A DNA stretch of 64,000 nucleotides from Prevotella sp. (GCA_021636625.1 JAJWLX010000015.1:1-64000); one strand, 5' to 3'; positions 16,491 through 26,000 are shown, numbered from the stretch's first letter. Translations and numbers: made by a program. The notes: a model not told the origin generated them from the letters alone.

Positions 16491-17414
16491 CTATTCTCTT
16501 GGTACAACTTTCCCCTTCACCACTTCATATCGCTTGTCAAACTCCTCCCTGGTTCGCTTCCATCTGTTATGCGTCCATAAATAATAAGGTGGATTCTTAC
16601 GGATAGTTTCTTCCAGCAACTGGAAGAAGCGACGGGTAATCTCGTGCTCCGGCAGGGAGTTCGGATTGCGGGTGATGAGCTTGTAGGTTGCCGTATAGTA
16701 GCCTCGCTTCGGGCGCGACATCTCTACATAGAACACGGCATCGTTCATCTTTCTCATGATTCTCTCGCCGCCAGTAAACACTGGGGTTTCGGGATGGTTG
16801 AGGAAAGGAAGCCACAGGTGGATGTTCTCCCACTTGGGACCCTGGTCGCTGATGTAGCCGAAGATGCTCATGATGCCCTTGCGCTTGTAATCCACCAGAT
16901 AGCGGAGGATTTCTTTCTTGGGCACCACCACGCCATTCTCCTCGTGAGAACGGATGCGCTTGAAGAGCTCGTCGAAGGCTTGGTTGCGCAGAGGATGATA
17001 GATGAGGCCCATCTTGCGTGATTTAGGCAGTTCGATGCCCACGCACGAAAGCCACTCCCAGTTGCAGTAATGACCCAGGATGGCTGCCACGTTCTGCCCC
17101 TCCTGGAAACATTGCTCCACCTCCTCGCTGTTGATGACCTGGAAGCGATGTCGCAACTCCTTGTCGCTGATGCTGAGTAACTTGACAGCCTCGAAGAAGT
17201 AATCGCTGAACCAGTGATAGAACTTCTTCTCGATGTCGATAATCTCCTCTTCTGATTTCTCAGGAAAAGAGGTGGTGAGATTCTTACGCACAATACCCCT
17301 GCGGTACTTGATGACGTAATACATCATCAAGTACTCGAAATCGGCGATGCAATAGAGCAACCTGAAAGGCAGCAGCGATATTGCATAAAAGAATGCATAA
17401 ACAATCTTTGTCAT
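16491..17414 (-). CDS. LpxL/HtrB-type lipid A acyltransferase family protein
   Basis: 307 aa, standard for the family. An N-terminal hydrophobic anchor (residues 4-25) is followed by the HxxxxE catalytic motif as GHYCNWEW and a conserved LIYHPLRN segment. The family adds a secondary acyl chain to lipid A (or to other glycolipids in Bacteroidetes) at the inner membrane. An MsbA-like exporter gene lies 70 bp upstream on the same strand, which supports a lipid A role. An ATATAATAAGG stretch precedes the start. Confidence 0.85.
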   Translation of the reverse strand: MTKIVYAFFYAISLLPFRLLYCIADFEYLMMYYVIKYRRGIVRKNLTTSFPEKSEEEIIDIEKKFYHWFSDYFFEAVKLLSISDKELRHRFQVINSEEVEQCFQEGQNVAAILGHYCNWEWLSCVGIELPKSRKMGLIYHPLRNQAFDELFKRIRSHEENGVVVPKKEILRYLVDYKRKGIMSIFGYISDQGPKWENIHLWLPFLNHPETPVFTGGERIMRKMNDAVFYVEMSRPKRGYYTATYKLITRNPNSLPEHEITRRFFQLLEETIRKNPPYYLWTHNRWKRTREEFDKRYEVVKGKVVPRE

Positions 17415-17483
17415 AAGTCCTATGATTTACACCTTATTATATAAGCAAGAATGCAACTTAACATTCAACACTTAACATTGTTA

Positions 17484-19337
17484 TTACACCTGCTGCATGT
17501 CATGCAACTTCTTGTAATATCCGTCTTTTCTAATCAGTTCATCGTGGGTACCACGCTCCACAATCCTGCCCTCGTGCAGTACGCAGATTTCATCGGCATG
17601 CTTGATGGTACTCAGTCGGTGGGCTACTGCCACGGTGGTACGGGTCTTCATCAATCTCTCCAGGGCATCCTGTACCAGGCGCTCGCTCTCGGTATCAAGA
17701 GCCGATGTTGCCTCGTCGAGGATAAGGATAGGAGGATTCTTGAGAATGGCACGGGCTATGCTCACACGCTGGCGTTGACCGCCGGAGAGTCTGCCGCCAC
17801 GATCACCGATATTGGTATCGAAGCCATGTTCCGACTTGGTGATGAACTCGTAGGCATTGGCAATCTTTGCAGCATTGGCAATATCCTCGTCGCTGGCATC
17901 GGTCTTACCGAAGCGGATATTATCCTTGAAGCTGGCATTGAAGAGGATAGCCTCCTGGTTTACATTACCTATCAGCTGGCGAAGGTCGTGAACGGCAAGG
18001 TCTTTCACATTGATGCCGTCGATGAGCACCTCGCCCTCCTGCACATCGTAGTAGCGAGGAATCAGGTCGAGCATCGTACTCTTTCCGCTACCGCTCTGTC
18101 CCACCAGTGCGATGGTCTTTCCCTTAGGAATCACCAGGTTGATATCCTTCAATACATAAACCAGCTCATCGTTCTGATGGTCGGTATAGGCGAAGGAAAC
18201 ATGGCGGAACTCTATCTGGTGCTCGAAGCTAGAGATATGTTCTGGGTTCTCCTTGTCCTTGATCTCTACCTCTGCCTTCAGAATCTTGTCGATACGCTCC
18301 ATGCTCGCCAATCCCTTCGGGATATTGTAACTCGCTTTGGAGAATTCCTTCAGCGGGTTGATGATGCTGTAGAGCATCACGAGGTAGAAGATGATGGTAG
18401 GACCATCGATTCTGCCGTAATCCAGAACCAGAATACCTCCAAACCACAATACCACTACGATGAGGATGGTGCCCAGGAACTCACTCATCGGGTGTGCCAT
18501 CTGCTGACGGATGTTTACGCGCATGATGTTGTCACGGTAGCTGCTATTCACCTGGTTGAAGCGCCAGTTCATCTTATCTTCAGCACAAAAAGCCTTGATG
18601 ATGCGCAATCCGCCCAAGGTCTCCTCTACCATACTCATCGTGTCGCTCCAGAGCGATTGCGCCTCGGTACTTTGTGCCTTCAGCTTCTTTCCCACAACAC
18701 CCATGAACCAACCGAATGGTGGCACAAAGAGGATGGTGAAGAGGGTAAGCTGCCAGCTGATGCAGATGAGCGTGATGAAATAGAAGAGAATGAGGATAGG
18801 ATTCTTGAAGAGCATATCGAGCGACGACATGATGCTGTTCTCCACTTCCTGCACATCACCGCTCATTCGGGCAATGATATCTCCCTTGCGCTCCTCGCTG
18901 AAGAAACCCAATGAAAGGGAGGTAATCTTCTGATAGAGCTGGTTACGGATATCACGCACGATGCCCGTACGGATAGGAATGATAGTAGCCGACGAGAGGA
19001 AGTAGGCTCCCGTCTTGAGGAATGTCATGAAGGCAAGGAACAAGCCGATGACCAGAAGTGCCAGAGAAGCACTGTGCGCCACGATGAACTCCTGGATATA
19101 ATAGTACAGGTTGTTGGTTGCCACTTCCTTGATGCTACCCAGCGTTCCGTCCCATTCCATATAGTCGTTGGCACGGATTCCGCCATCTACCTGGAAGAGA
19201 ATCTGCAGGATTGGTATCAAGGCTGCAAACGAAAAGATGTTCAATACCGCAGACAGGATATTGAACAGAACAGAAAGCCCCAGATACTTCTTGTATGGAG
19301 GGACGAATCGTCGTAAGATTTGCAAAAATTCCTTCAT
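17484..19337 (-). CDS. MsbA-type ABC exporter (fused permease and ATPase)
   Basis: 617 aa from ATG 19337. Six transmembrane segments come first, then an ATPase with Walker A GQSGSGKST, signature LSGGQRQR, Walker B ILILDEATSALD and H-loop VAHRLS. It most likely flips lipid A-core or another lipid across the inner membrane, in line with the acyltransferase gene that follows. Start choice: the frame extends 12 codons further, but the -7 promoter box ends only 5 nt before this ATG, so the mRNA probably begins at or next to the start codon. A long antisense ORF here is a shadow. Confidence 0.9.
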   Translation of the reverse strand: MKEFLQILRRFVPPYKKYLGLSVLFNILSAVLNIFSFAALIPILQILFQVDGGIRANDYMEWDGTLGSIKEVATNNLYYYIQEFIVAHSASLALLVIGLFLAFMTFLKTGAYFLSSATIIPIRTGIVRDIRNQLYQKITSLSLGFFSEERKGDIIARMSGDVQEVENSIMSSLDMLFKNPILILFYFITLICISWQLTLFTILFVPPFGWFMGVVGKKLKAQSTEAQSLWSDTMSMVEETLGGLRIIKAFCAEDKMNWRFNQVNSSYRDNIMRVNIRQQMAHPMSEFLGTILIVVVLWFGGILVLDYGRIDGPTIIFYLVMLYSIINPLKEFSKASYNIPKGLASMERIDKILKAEVEIKDKENPEHISSFEHQIEFRHVSFAYTDHQNDELVYVLKDINLVIPKGKTIALVGQSGSGKSTMLDLIPRYYDVQEGEVLIDGINVKDLAVHDLRQLIGNVNQEAILFNASFKDNIRFGKTDASDEDIANAAKIANAYEFITKSEHGFDTNIGDRGGRLSGGQRQRVSIARAILKNPPILILDEATSALDTESERLVQDALERLMKTRTTVAVAHRLSTIKHADEICVLHEGRIVERGTHDELIRKDGYYKKLHDMQQV

Positions 19338-19342
19338 AGGTG

Positions 19343-19374
19343 CAAATATAGTGTTTTTAAGGAAGACCGCCAAA
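19343..19374 (-). promoter_or_regulatory. Promoter of the MsbA-type gene, predicted leaderless
   Basis: Minus strand: TTTG (19371-19374), a 20-bp spacer, TATATTTG (19343-19350), then only CACCT before ATG. The -33 element lies in the loop and arm of the miaB terminator hairpin. Confidence 0.8.
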
Positions 19375-19388
19375 CTTTTGGCGGTCTT
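19363..19388 (-). terminator. miaB terminator overlapping the next promoter
   Basis: AAGACCGCC / GGCGGTCTT stem about 75 bp downstream of the miaB stop. It shares bases with the -33 element of the MsbA-type gene. The T run is better on the plus strand, so efficiency on the minus strand is uncertain. Confidence 0.6.
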
Positions 19389-19463
19389 TCTTTTCTTTTA
19401 TTCAGTTTTTTCTTATCGGAGAGTCTTTTTTGCTCCGTTTTTTCTTCTTTTAAAGAGCAATTG

Positions 19464-20798
19464 TTATTCTTTAACTTCCTCTCCGAAGAGGGTTGCAGAG
19501 GTAGAACCGGTGATGCGGACCTTTACGAACTCTCCGATGTGGTGGTTACCCTTGTCGATGACCACCGCCTTGTTCTGCTCGGTGCGACCCATCATCTGTT
19601 CACGGCTGCGCTTGCTGAAGTTCTCGATGAGGATGGTGAATTCCTTGCCCTCATCCTTCTTGTTCTGCTCAGCACTCACCTCGGTCTGCAGCTTGATCAA
19701 CTCGTTGAGGCGGGCTATCTTGGTTTCCTCAGAAACGTTGTCTGGCAGATGCTTGGCGGCATAGGTGCCCGGGCGCTCTGAATACTTGAACATGAAGGCG
19801 CTGTCGAATCCTACTTCCTTCACCAGCGAGAGGGTTTCCTGATGGTCTTCCTCGGTCTCGTCGTGATAACCCACGAAGATGTCGGTGGTGATGCCGCAGC
19901 CTGGGATGATGCGCTTGATGTCGGCGATGTGCTGCAGATACTCCTCACGGGTGTATTTGCGGTTCATCAGCTTCAGTATCTTGTTGCTTCCGCTCTGGGC
20001 TGGGAAGTGGATGTGCTTGCAGAGGTTTGGTTCCTCGGCGATGGCCTGGAGTATGTCCTCGGTCATATCCTCCGGGTTAGAGGTGGTGAAGCGTACACGC
20101 ATGTCTGGTACTGCCTGGGCTACCATGTGCAGGAGCTCGGCGAAGGAAAGGCTGCCTTCCTCGCGCTTGCCCGATGGCGAGAGACCGTAGCTGTTAACGT
20201 TCTGTCCCAGCAGGGTAACCTCCTTGAAACCACGGTCGTGCAAATCGCGAACCTCACGCAGGATACTTTCGGCATCACGGCTGCGCTCACGTCCACGGGT
20301 ATAAGGCACGATGCAGTAGTGGCAGAAGTTGTTGCAACCACGCATGATGCTTACGAAACCGCTCACTCTGTTGCCACCGATGCGCTGAGGTACGATGTCG
20401 CGGTAAGTCTCGGTCTTAGAGAGTTCGATGTTGATGGCATTGGTACCCATCTCGCACTGCGCAATCATATCCGGCAGGTTGAGATAGCTGTCTGGTCCGC
20501 AAACGAGATTGGCATAGTGGTTCTGGATGAGGTCATCCTTCACTCGCTCTGCCATGCAGCCCAAAACGCCGAGAATCACCTTTCTTCCCTTCTTCTGCTC
20601 TGCATGCAGGGTGTCGAGGCGATGATAAATCTTGTTCTCTGCATTCTCGCGGATACTGCAGGTGTTCAGGAAGATGGCATCAGCCTCTTCTTCTTTCTCA
20701 CAAATCTCGTAGCCAGCCATCTGCATTACAGAGGCAACTACCTCACTGTCTGCCACGTTCATCTGGCAGCCATAAGTTTCAATAAACAGTTTCTTCAT
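19464..20798 (-). CDS. miaB: tRNA-2-methylthio-N6-dimethylallyladenosine synthase
   Basis: 444 aa, full length. Order: UPF0004 domain (FIETYGCQMNVADSE start, with cluster-binding Cys), radical SAM domain with the CxxxCxxC motif in GCNNFCHYCIVPYTRG, then a TRAM domain ending in ITGSTSATLFGEEV. The enzyme methylthiolates i6A37 in tRNAs that read UNN codons, using two 4Fe-4S clusters and SAM. It is monocistronic by spacing. Confidence 0.95.
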   Translation of the reverse strand: MKKLFIETYGCQMNVADSEVVASVMQMAGYEICEKEEEADAIFLNTCSIRENAENKIYHRLDTLHAEQKKGRKVILGVLGCMAERVKDDLIQNHYANLVCGPDSYLNLPDMIAQCEMGTNAINIELSKTETYRDIVPQRIGGNRVSGFVSIMRGCNNFCHYCIVPYTRGRERSRDAESILREVRDLHDRGFKEVTLLGQNVNSYGLSPSGKREEGSLSFAELLHMVAQAVPDMRVRFTTSNPEDMTEDILQAIAEEPNLCKHIHFPAQSGSNKILKLMNRKYTREEYLQHIADIKRIIPGCGITTDIFVGYHDETEEDHQETLSLVKEVGFDSAFMFKYSERPGTYAAKHLPDNVSEETKIARLNELIKLQTEVSAEQNKKDEGKEFTILIENFSKRSREQMMGRTEQNKAVVIDKGNHHIGEFVKVRITGSTSATLFGEEVKE

Positions 20799-20868
20799 TG
20801 TTCTAGATGAATTCTAATTTATGTTTGATGTATTAATATGATTTCTTTTCTGTATCTTCCATGCCGCA

Positions 20869-21822
20869 TCATTTCATGTTCTTTGAAACTGCCATCAGCA
20901 TGAAGTAGATGACTACGGCAGAGATCCATCCGGCGATGGCATCGATGAGATAATGTGCCTGGATATACACGGTAGCCATACACAGGAAGATGTAGAATGG
21001 CAGCATGGTGAAGAGCAGCTTGCGGTTTCTGCTGTGCCAGGCAAGGAGTATGCAGATGGTGCTTACGCCTACGTGCGAACTCGGAAAGGCGGCGGTAGGT
21101 CGCTCTCCTGCTTCCTTGGCATCCTCTACGAGCTGGTAGAAGATTCCGTCGGTATAGCCTGGGGTTGGCAGACAGTTGGTATGGGTACTGAAGTAATCGC
21201 CCATTGCCGGGAAGATGCCCTTGGCAATATCCTGCACTCCCACGGCGTCGAAGTAGAACGTTGGTCCTACCACCGGCACGTAGATGTAGATGAGATAGTA
21301 GATGAAGAAGCTGGCAAGCAGTACAAAGCTAACCCTTTCTGCCTCATAGTATCTGCAGAAGAAATAGTAGAGTACTACCGCTGCTATCATCGGATAATAC
21401 ATGAAGTATCCCATCGACATCAGTTCGCTCACCACCGCCCAGGGCAGTGCCTTGGCAAAGAGCAGGGCAGGCTGGCATCCGAAGAGGTCCTGTTCCCATC
21501 CCGCAAAGAGATGATCGAGGTTGGGAAACATGCGGTTGATCTCGTAAGTGTCTGGATACCACCAGGCAAGCAGGGCAATCTGCGCTAGGATGCGCACCAT
21601 CTTCGTTATCCTGCATGGAATCATGCGATATACGCCCCAGAGAGCAAGGGTCATGACCAGAATTCTCAATCGGCCCCAAAGCATCGACTCCGGATTCACC
21701 ACCTTGGTAAAGGTAAAGAGCATGGTGAAGACTGTTATCGCCATATAGCCCAGCATCACCCATTCCAGTGGCAGGAGTCCCTTCTTTGGGTTCTTGTCTA
21801 TCTTAAAATAATCTTTTATCAC
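20869..21822 (-). CDS. PAP2-family membrane enzyme (inositol phosphorylceramide synthase/phosphatase type)
   Basis: 317 aa with six or more membrane segments. The PAP2 catalytic motifs are RPTAAFPSSHVGVS (motif 2) and HYLIDAIAGW (motif 3), near residues 235-290. The layout, with a long N-terminal membrane part and an FDAVGVQDIAKGIFPA loop, resembles the AUR1/IPC-synthase-like branch. Bacteroidetes use such enzymes for sphingolipid head groups or for phospholipid dephosphorylation; which applies here cannot be told. An epimerase gene lies 43 bp upstream on the same strand, so they may be co-transcribed. Confidence 0.75.
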   Translation of the reverse strand: MIKDYFKIDKNPKKGLLPLEWVMLGYMAITVFTMLFTFTKVVNPESMLWGRLRILVMTLALWGVYRMIPCRITKMVRILAQIALLAWWYPDTYEINRMFPNLDHLFAGWEQDLFGCQPALLFAKALPWAVVSELMSMGYFMYYPMIAAVVLYYFFCRYYEAERVSFVLLASFFIYYLIYIYVPVVGPTFYFDAVGVQDIAKGIFPAMGDYFSTHTNCLPTPGYTDGIFYQLVEDAKEAGERPTAAFPSSHVGVSTICILLAWHSRNRKLLFTMLPFYIFLCMATVYIQAHYLIDAIAGWISAVVIYFMLMAVSKNMK

Positions 21823-21865
21823 GGTGTTACTTTGAACTTTGAGATTTGAACTTTATGATATGCTT

Positions 21866-22861
21866 TTACAGCCATCCGTTATCCTTGTACCACTTGATGG
21901 CGAGCTTTACGCCTCTTTCCAATGGATAGTGAGGATGATAGCCCAGCTCGTCCATGGCAGGTTCGATGTCACAACGCCAGTTGCGCTGTTTCAGGATGTT
22001 ATACTTGTCATTGTTCAGTGCCGACATCCTACCGGTCATTCTGCCGAGATACTCGCCAAAGAAGGTTACGATGCGGAGCACCCAGATAGGAGCCTTGATG
22101 CGCAACATCCATGGATTGCCCAATTCCTTATGGATCAGGTCGCTGAAAGCTTCCGACTGGTAAACTTCGCCATCGCTGAGGAAGTATTTCCTGCCGTTCA
22201 TACCATGGTCTAGGGCAAGGAAAACTGCCTGCACCACATCCTGAACATACACGAAGGTGATGTCCTGACGCTTGAATCCTACAGCAAAATCCACGTGCTG
22301 CCTGATGCTCTGCGCCATAAGGAAATAGTCTTTTTCTCTTGGACCATATACGCCGGTAGGGCGCAGGATGATATAAGGGAAATTGTTGCCGATGCTGTCG
22401 AGATAGCGCTCTGCGGCAAGCTTGCTCTTGCCGTATGCCGTGTTAGGCTTAGGCACATCGTTCTCACAGATTTCCTGATAAGGCTGCTCCTCGCGGATGG
22501 CTCCGAAGATGCTGAGCGAGCTGACAAAGACAAATCGCTTGATAGGCATTCCCAGATGCAGGATGGCATTCACCAGGTGCTTGGTGCCCTCGGTGTTTAC
22601 CTTATAGAAATCCTCTGCATGCAGACACTTGGTAGCGCCAGCTGCATGCACAATATAGTCGAACTCGTGTGGAGCGAGTTCTTTCTCCAACTCTTCCTCT
22701 GAAGAAAGATTGAGATTGATGAAATGGATGCGCTCGTCTTGCAGGTATTTTCTGGAACTGGTAGGGCGTACTGCCGCCCAGGTTTCCATGCCTTGTCGCA
22801 AGGCTTCTTCTACGATGTAACTGCCGATAAAGCCCGACGCACCCGTTACTAGAATCTTCAT
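21866..22861 (-). CDS. NAD-dependent epimerase/dehydratase (extended SDR)
   Basis: 331 aa. N-terminal Rossmann motif TGASGFIGS (residues 6-14), active site SSLSIFG with YGKSK (YxxxK), and an extended substrate domain. It probably epimerises, dehydrates or reduces an NDP-sugar or a steroid-like lipid; the substrate is not evident. It is upstream of the PAP2 gene in a likely two-gene unit. Confidence 0.85.
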   Translation of the reverse strand: MKILVTGASGFIGSYIVEEALRQGMETWAAVRPTSSRKYLQDERIHFINLNLSSEEELEKELAPHEFDYIVHAAGATKCLHAEDFYKVNTEGTKHLVNAILHLGMPIKRFVFVSSLSIFGAIREEQPYQEICENDVPKPNTAYGKSKLAAERYLDSIGNNFPYIILRPTGVYGPREKDYFLMAQSIRQHVDFAVGFKRQDITFVYVQDVVQAVFLALDHGMNGRKYFLSDGEVYQSEAFSDLIHKELGNPWMLRIKAPIWVLRIVTFFGEYLGRMTGRMSALNNDKYNILKQRNWRCDIEPAMDELGYHPHYPLERGVKLAIKWYKDNGWL

Positions 22862-22891
22862 GAATTATATATAAAATTGCAATTTCGGCTG

Positions 22892-22899
22892 CAAAGATA
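22892..22899 (-). promoter_or_regulatory. Candidate -7 box (TATCTTTG) for the epimerase unit
   Basis: Minus-strand TATCTTTG 30 bp before ATG 22861. No canonical TTTG is seen at the expected distance. Confidence 0.5.
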
Positions 22900-22984
22900 C
22901 GACTTTTTGATGATTTATCACCATGATTCTGTTCAAAAAGGAGATAAAATTTGAAAAAATAGTGTGGGTTTCTATAAAATGTTG

Positions 22985-22992
22985 TATCTTTG
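22985..22992 (+). promoter_or_regulatory. -7 box (TATCTTTG) directly before the kinase start, predicted leaderless
   Basis: TATCTTTG is followed by CATGC and then ATG 22998, the same 5-nt gap as at 19337. No good -33 TTTG is seen at 19-21 bp. Confidence 0.6.
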
Positions 22993-22997
22993 CATGC

Positions 22998-24260
22998 ATG
23001 GAGCAAGTATCGGGTTTTTATTTCCCTCCCTCAGAAACGACTTCTGCGCAGTTCAGCAACATGACAGAAATCTCGGCTAGTGGCTTTAATATCCTTATCC
23101 GTGCCAAGCGTGATGGCAGATGGTGGATCTTGAAGGCGCTCGCTCCCGCTGTGCGCAATAGCGAGGTGTATCAGAGCTTGCTTCAGAAGGAATTCGATAT
23201 CATGAAGCATGTCCAGCATCCCGGAGTTGCTGAGGTAATGGGTATCGAAGAAGTGGATGGATATGGCAAATGCCTCGTGATGGAATGGATAGATGGAGTG
23301 ACTCTGGAAGAGTGGCTCCAGCAACATCATTCCAAGGCGGAAAGGGTGCATATCGCCAACCAGCTGCTCGTGGTACTTGAGTTTGTACACGATATGCAGG
23401 TGGTGCATCGCGACCTGAAACCTTCCAACATGATGGTTACCCGTAATGGAAGCGTGCTGAAGCTGATAGATTTCGGATTGGCTGATGCGGATAGCTATGC
23501 GATACTGAAAGAACCGGCGGGAACAGATGGATATGTTTCTCCCGAACAGCAGAAGGGCGGACCTACTGATGTGCGCAATGATATCTACAGCGTGGGCGTT
23601 ATCCTGGATAAGATGAAACTGAATTTCTCTTATCGCCTGGGATTGAAGCGTTGCCTCCGTCCGTTGGAGGAGCGATATCCCAACATGACCGCCATGCGCC
23701 AGCATATTCATTCTCTGCATCGCGACCTGCTTGCCTTCTGGATTGCTTCTGGCATGTTGGTGGCAGGTACTTCGGGTGTGCTTATATATAAAAAGGTGAA
23801 CGAACCTCCTCGTGGATACGATGTGGTGGCAGAGTTTAAGGTGGGAAACCTGGCTTATAAGTCGTGGGGCGGTGGAGTCGTGTCGGTCAGGGCTGCCAAT
23901 TCCAAGGATTCCTGTATCGAGGTACCTAAAACGGTCAACTTCCAGGGAATGACCTATAAGATAGATGAAATCGAAAAGAAGGCGTTTGCCGATCAGCCCG
24001 ATCTGAGGAAACTGGTGTTTCCGGATACCAAGTTCCATGTGATGAAGCAGATGGTGGAGAACAGTCCGAATCTGCACAGCATCTGTTTCCGAAGCGCCTT
24101 GCCGCCAGTCATCGGCAATGCCATCTGGAAGACCAGAATTCAGGATGTCTTCAACGCTTCCGATTTCAAGCGTGTCATCCTGTATGTTCCCAAAGGCAGC
24201 TTCGATGCTTATCGCAATTCTGCATGGAATCAGTTTGAGAACATCATGGAATATGAATAG
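22998..24260 (+). CDS. Membrane-bound Hanks-type Ser/Thr kinase with LRR_5-like outer domain
   Basis: 420 aa from ATG 22998; the frame runs up to 22923, but the -7 box sits within that extension. Kinase residues seen: Lys46 (WILKAL), Glu65 (LQKEFD), HRDLKPSN at 137-144, DFG at 158-160 and GTDGYVSPEQ at 175-184. The Gly-rich loop is degenerate (EISASGFNILIRAK). A single membrane span lies at about 246-264. The outer part (270-420) has BspA/LRR_5-like strands (FADQPDLRKLVFPDT, then LYVPKGSFDAY). It may sense a surface or periplasmic signal and phosphorylate cytoplasmic targets. No phosphatase gene is nearby. Confidence 0.8.
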   Translation: MEQVSGFYFPPSETTSAQFSNMTEISASGFNILIRAKRDGRWWILKALAPAVRNSEVYQSLLQKEFDIMKHVQHPGVAEVMGIEEVDGYGKCLVMEWIDGVTLEEWLQQHHSKAERVHIANQLLVVLEFVHDMQVVHRDLKPSNMMVTRNGSVLKLIDFGLADADSYAILKEPAGTDGYVSPEQQKGGPTDVRNDIYSVGVILDKMKLNFSYRLGLKRCLRPLEERYPNMTAMRQHIHSLHRDLLAFWIASGMLVAGTSGVLIYKKVNEPPRGYDVVAEFKVGNLAYKSWGGGVVSVRAANSKDSCIEVPKTVNFQGMTYKIDEIEKKAFADQPDLRKLVFPDTKFHVMKQMVENSPNLHSICFRSALPPVIGNAIWKTRIQDVFNASDFKRVILYVPKGSFDAYRNSAWNQFENIMEYE

Positions 24261-24291
24261 AATATGATAGAATTACGCTTCAATTATGCAG

Positions 24292-24321
24292 ATAGCCGCA
24301 TCTCGCGTGAGATGCGGCTAT
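24292..24321. terminator. Terminator after the kinase gene
   Basis: ATAGCCGCATCTC / GAGATGCGGCTAT, a perfect 13-bp stem with a 4-nt loop, between convergent genes. Confidence 0.85.
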
Positions 24322-24368
24322 TTGTGTTTATTGCTTATATCAGGTGTCTATACCTTATTATATATGTA

Positions 24369-26000
24369 TCAATACCATACTTCTATCTGTGGTGATTCCT
24401 TGGCATAGCTAGGCATGCACTTACCGATCTTGGCTCCGATGTAGGTTGGGTCGCAGATGTAGAACTTCTTGCCCTTGTACTCGTATGAGGTTCCGTTCTC
24501 TACCGGCTCATGGAAGGCTACGGCTGTACATTCGTGTCCTGTGAACTGGATGAGATGTACATCGAGTCCGAGTATCTCGTGTACCAGATAGGCATAGAAG
24601 ATGGCGCGGTCTTCGCAGTCGTTCTTAGGATAGTAGAGACTTTCCTCGAAGTAGAAATACTTCTCGCGATGGAACTGCTCATCATCGGTAGCATATGGGA
24701 ATCCCTTCTGTATGAATCGCAGGATGCGGTTGGCTGCTTCCTGTTCGCTGAGATCCTGTACCTGTGCTCTGATCTGCTTCACCACATCGTCGCGCAGACT
24801 CTTATCTACTACAGATGCGGCTACGGTAGGAATATCTATGATAGGATATTCATCGAGCAGCGGCATTACTCCGGTAGGTACTTCGCCCTGCAGGGTGATG
24901 CCCGCAGCTTCGTATCTGAACGGCTTGGCTTCATCGCCAATCACGGTCTTGCCGGTGAATCTCAGTCCCATATCCTTACCCAGCTCTGCGCCCTTAGGCA
25001 GTTCGCAGGAACGGAAGGATCCTTCATCCTCTACGTTCGGATAGATGTAGTAGCGCTTGCCGTCGATATTGAGGTACGACTTTTCGAATACGTGCTCCAC
25101 GTAAGGGATGAGCATCACCACGTGGTTGCCACACAGGGCAAGGCGTACGTTGTAGCCGCAGTTGGCAAGCACATACTGCGAAGCGATGATCTTCTCATTC
25201 TGGCTGGCGTTTGGCATGGCGGTATCGATGTATTTCTCTACGAGCATGGCAGAACCCCAGTCGCTGAGTCCCATCTTGCGTGATTCGGTGGCGAAAGCCT
25301 GGGTTACTTCCTTGAGGTCTGATTGCTTGAGATTCTTCCAGTAGTTCACCACATCGTCTGTAGAACTGATGCTCATGGAAGCGAGTCGGGTTGCCTTTTG
25401 CATCTGCAGGTTTGCACCATAGAAGTTGACGTCGATGGTCTGCTTGCTTGCCGGAATGTTGACGTGAGGCACGTTTGGCAGGGCAGGCATGACTGGCACG
25501 GCAGCTACGGCAGGCATCAGCGGCAGTTCGATACCCGAACCGGTGTATTCGATGTCTGGAATCTCAGGCTTTACCTCTGGCAGTTTCGGCTTTTTCACCG
25601 GTTCTATTTTTGGACGGACGGTAGGAGCCTTTGGATCTGGCTTCTTCGGAGTCTCCGGTTCTGCAGGAGTTTCCGGAATCAGAATCGGGCTTACCGGCAT
25701 CTTAGGCTTCACGGTAACCGGTTTCTCTGGCTGTTTCGGAGCTGTATATGTTGGTGGCGTCTTAGGCTTAGGCACCTGCGAGCGCACATCTCCCTTAAAC
25801 TTCTTGTATTCTTTCCATACGCCTTGCATATACTTATCGTAGTCGGTAAGTATGGTGTTGCGGAACTTGTTGTAATCATCCAGCATCGCCTGTCTTGACT
25901 GCTGGAACTGTTTCACAAAGTCATCGTTCTGCGAAAAGCTTGGTGTTGCATGCAAACCGAGCAGCAATATGAAACTGAGAGTAGGATAAATTCTATTCAT
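24369..26000 (-). CDS. Secreted transglutaminase-like protein with Pro/Lys-rich linker
   Basis: 543 aa. Signal peptide at residues 1-23 (…LHATPSFSQ). A Pro-, Lys- and Glu-rich stretch (about 75-155) would span the periplasm or wall. The body is a transglutaminase-like fold with the catalytic Cys in YYPKNDCEDRAIF and the His in GHECTAVAFH near residues 455-495. The family may be a protease, amidase or crosslinking enzyme in the periplasm; the substrate is unknown. The TonB-like linker is unusual for a soluble enzyme. The gene is single, convergent with the kinase gene. Confidence 0.75.
   Translation of the reverse strand: MNRIYPTLSFILLLGLHATPSFSQNDDFVKQFQQSRQAMLDDYNKFRNTILTDYDKYMQGVWKEYKKFKGDVRSQVPKPKTPPTYTAPKQPEKPVTVKPKMPVSPILIPETPAEPETPKKPDPKAPTVRPKIEPVKKPKLPEVKPEIPDIEYTGSGIELPLMPAVAAVPVMPALPNVPHVNIPASKQTIDVNFYGANLQMQKATRLASMSISSTDDVVNYWKNLKQSDLKEVTQAFATESRKMGLSDWGSAMLVEKYIDTAMPNASQNEKIIASQYVLANCGYNVRLALCGNHVVMLIPYVEHVFEKSYLNIDGKRYYIYPNVEDEGSFRSCELPKGAELGKDMGLRFTGKTVIGDEAKPFRYEAAGITLQGEVPTGVMPLLDEYPIIDIPTVAASVVDKSLRDDVVKQIRAQVQDLSEQEAANRILRFIQKGFPYATDDEQFHREKYFYFEESLYYPKNDCEDRAIFYAYLVHEILGLDVHLIQFTGHECTAVAFHEPVENGTSYEYKGKKFYICDPTYIGAKIGKCMPSYAKESPQIEVWY

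Noticed and set aside
17451..18914. 487-codon plus-strand ORF
   Set aside because: It lies antisense to the well-supported MsbA-type gene and has no recognisable domain or promoter.
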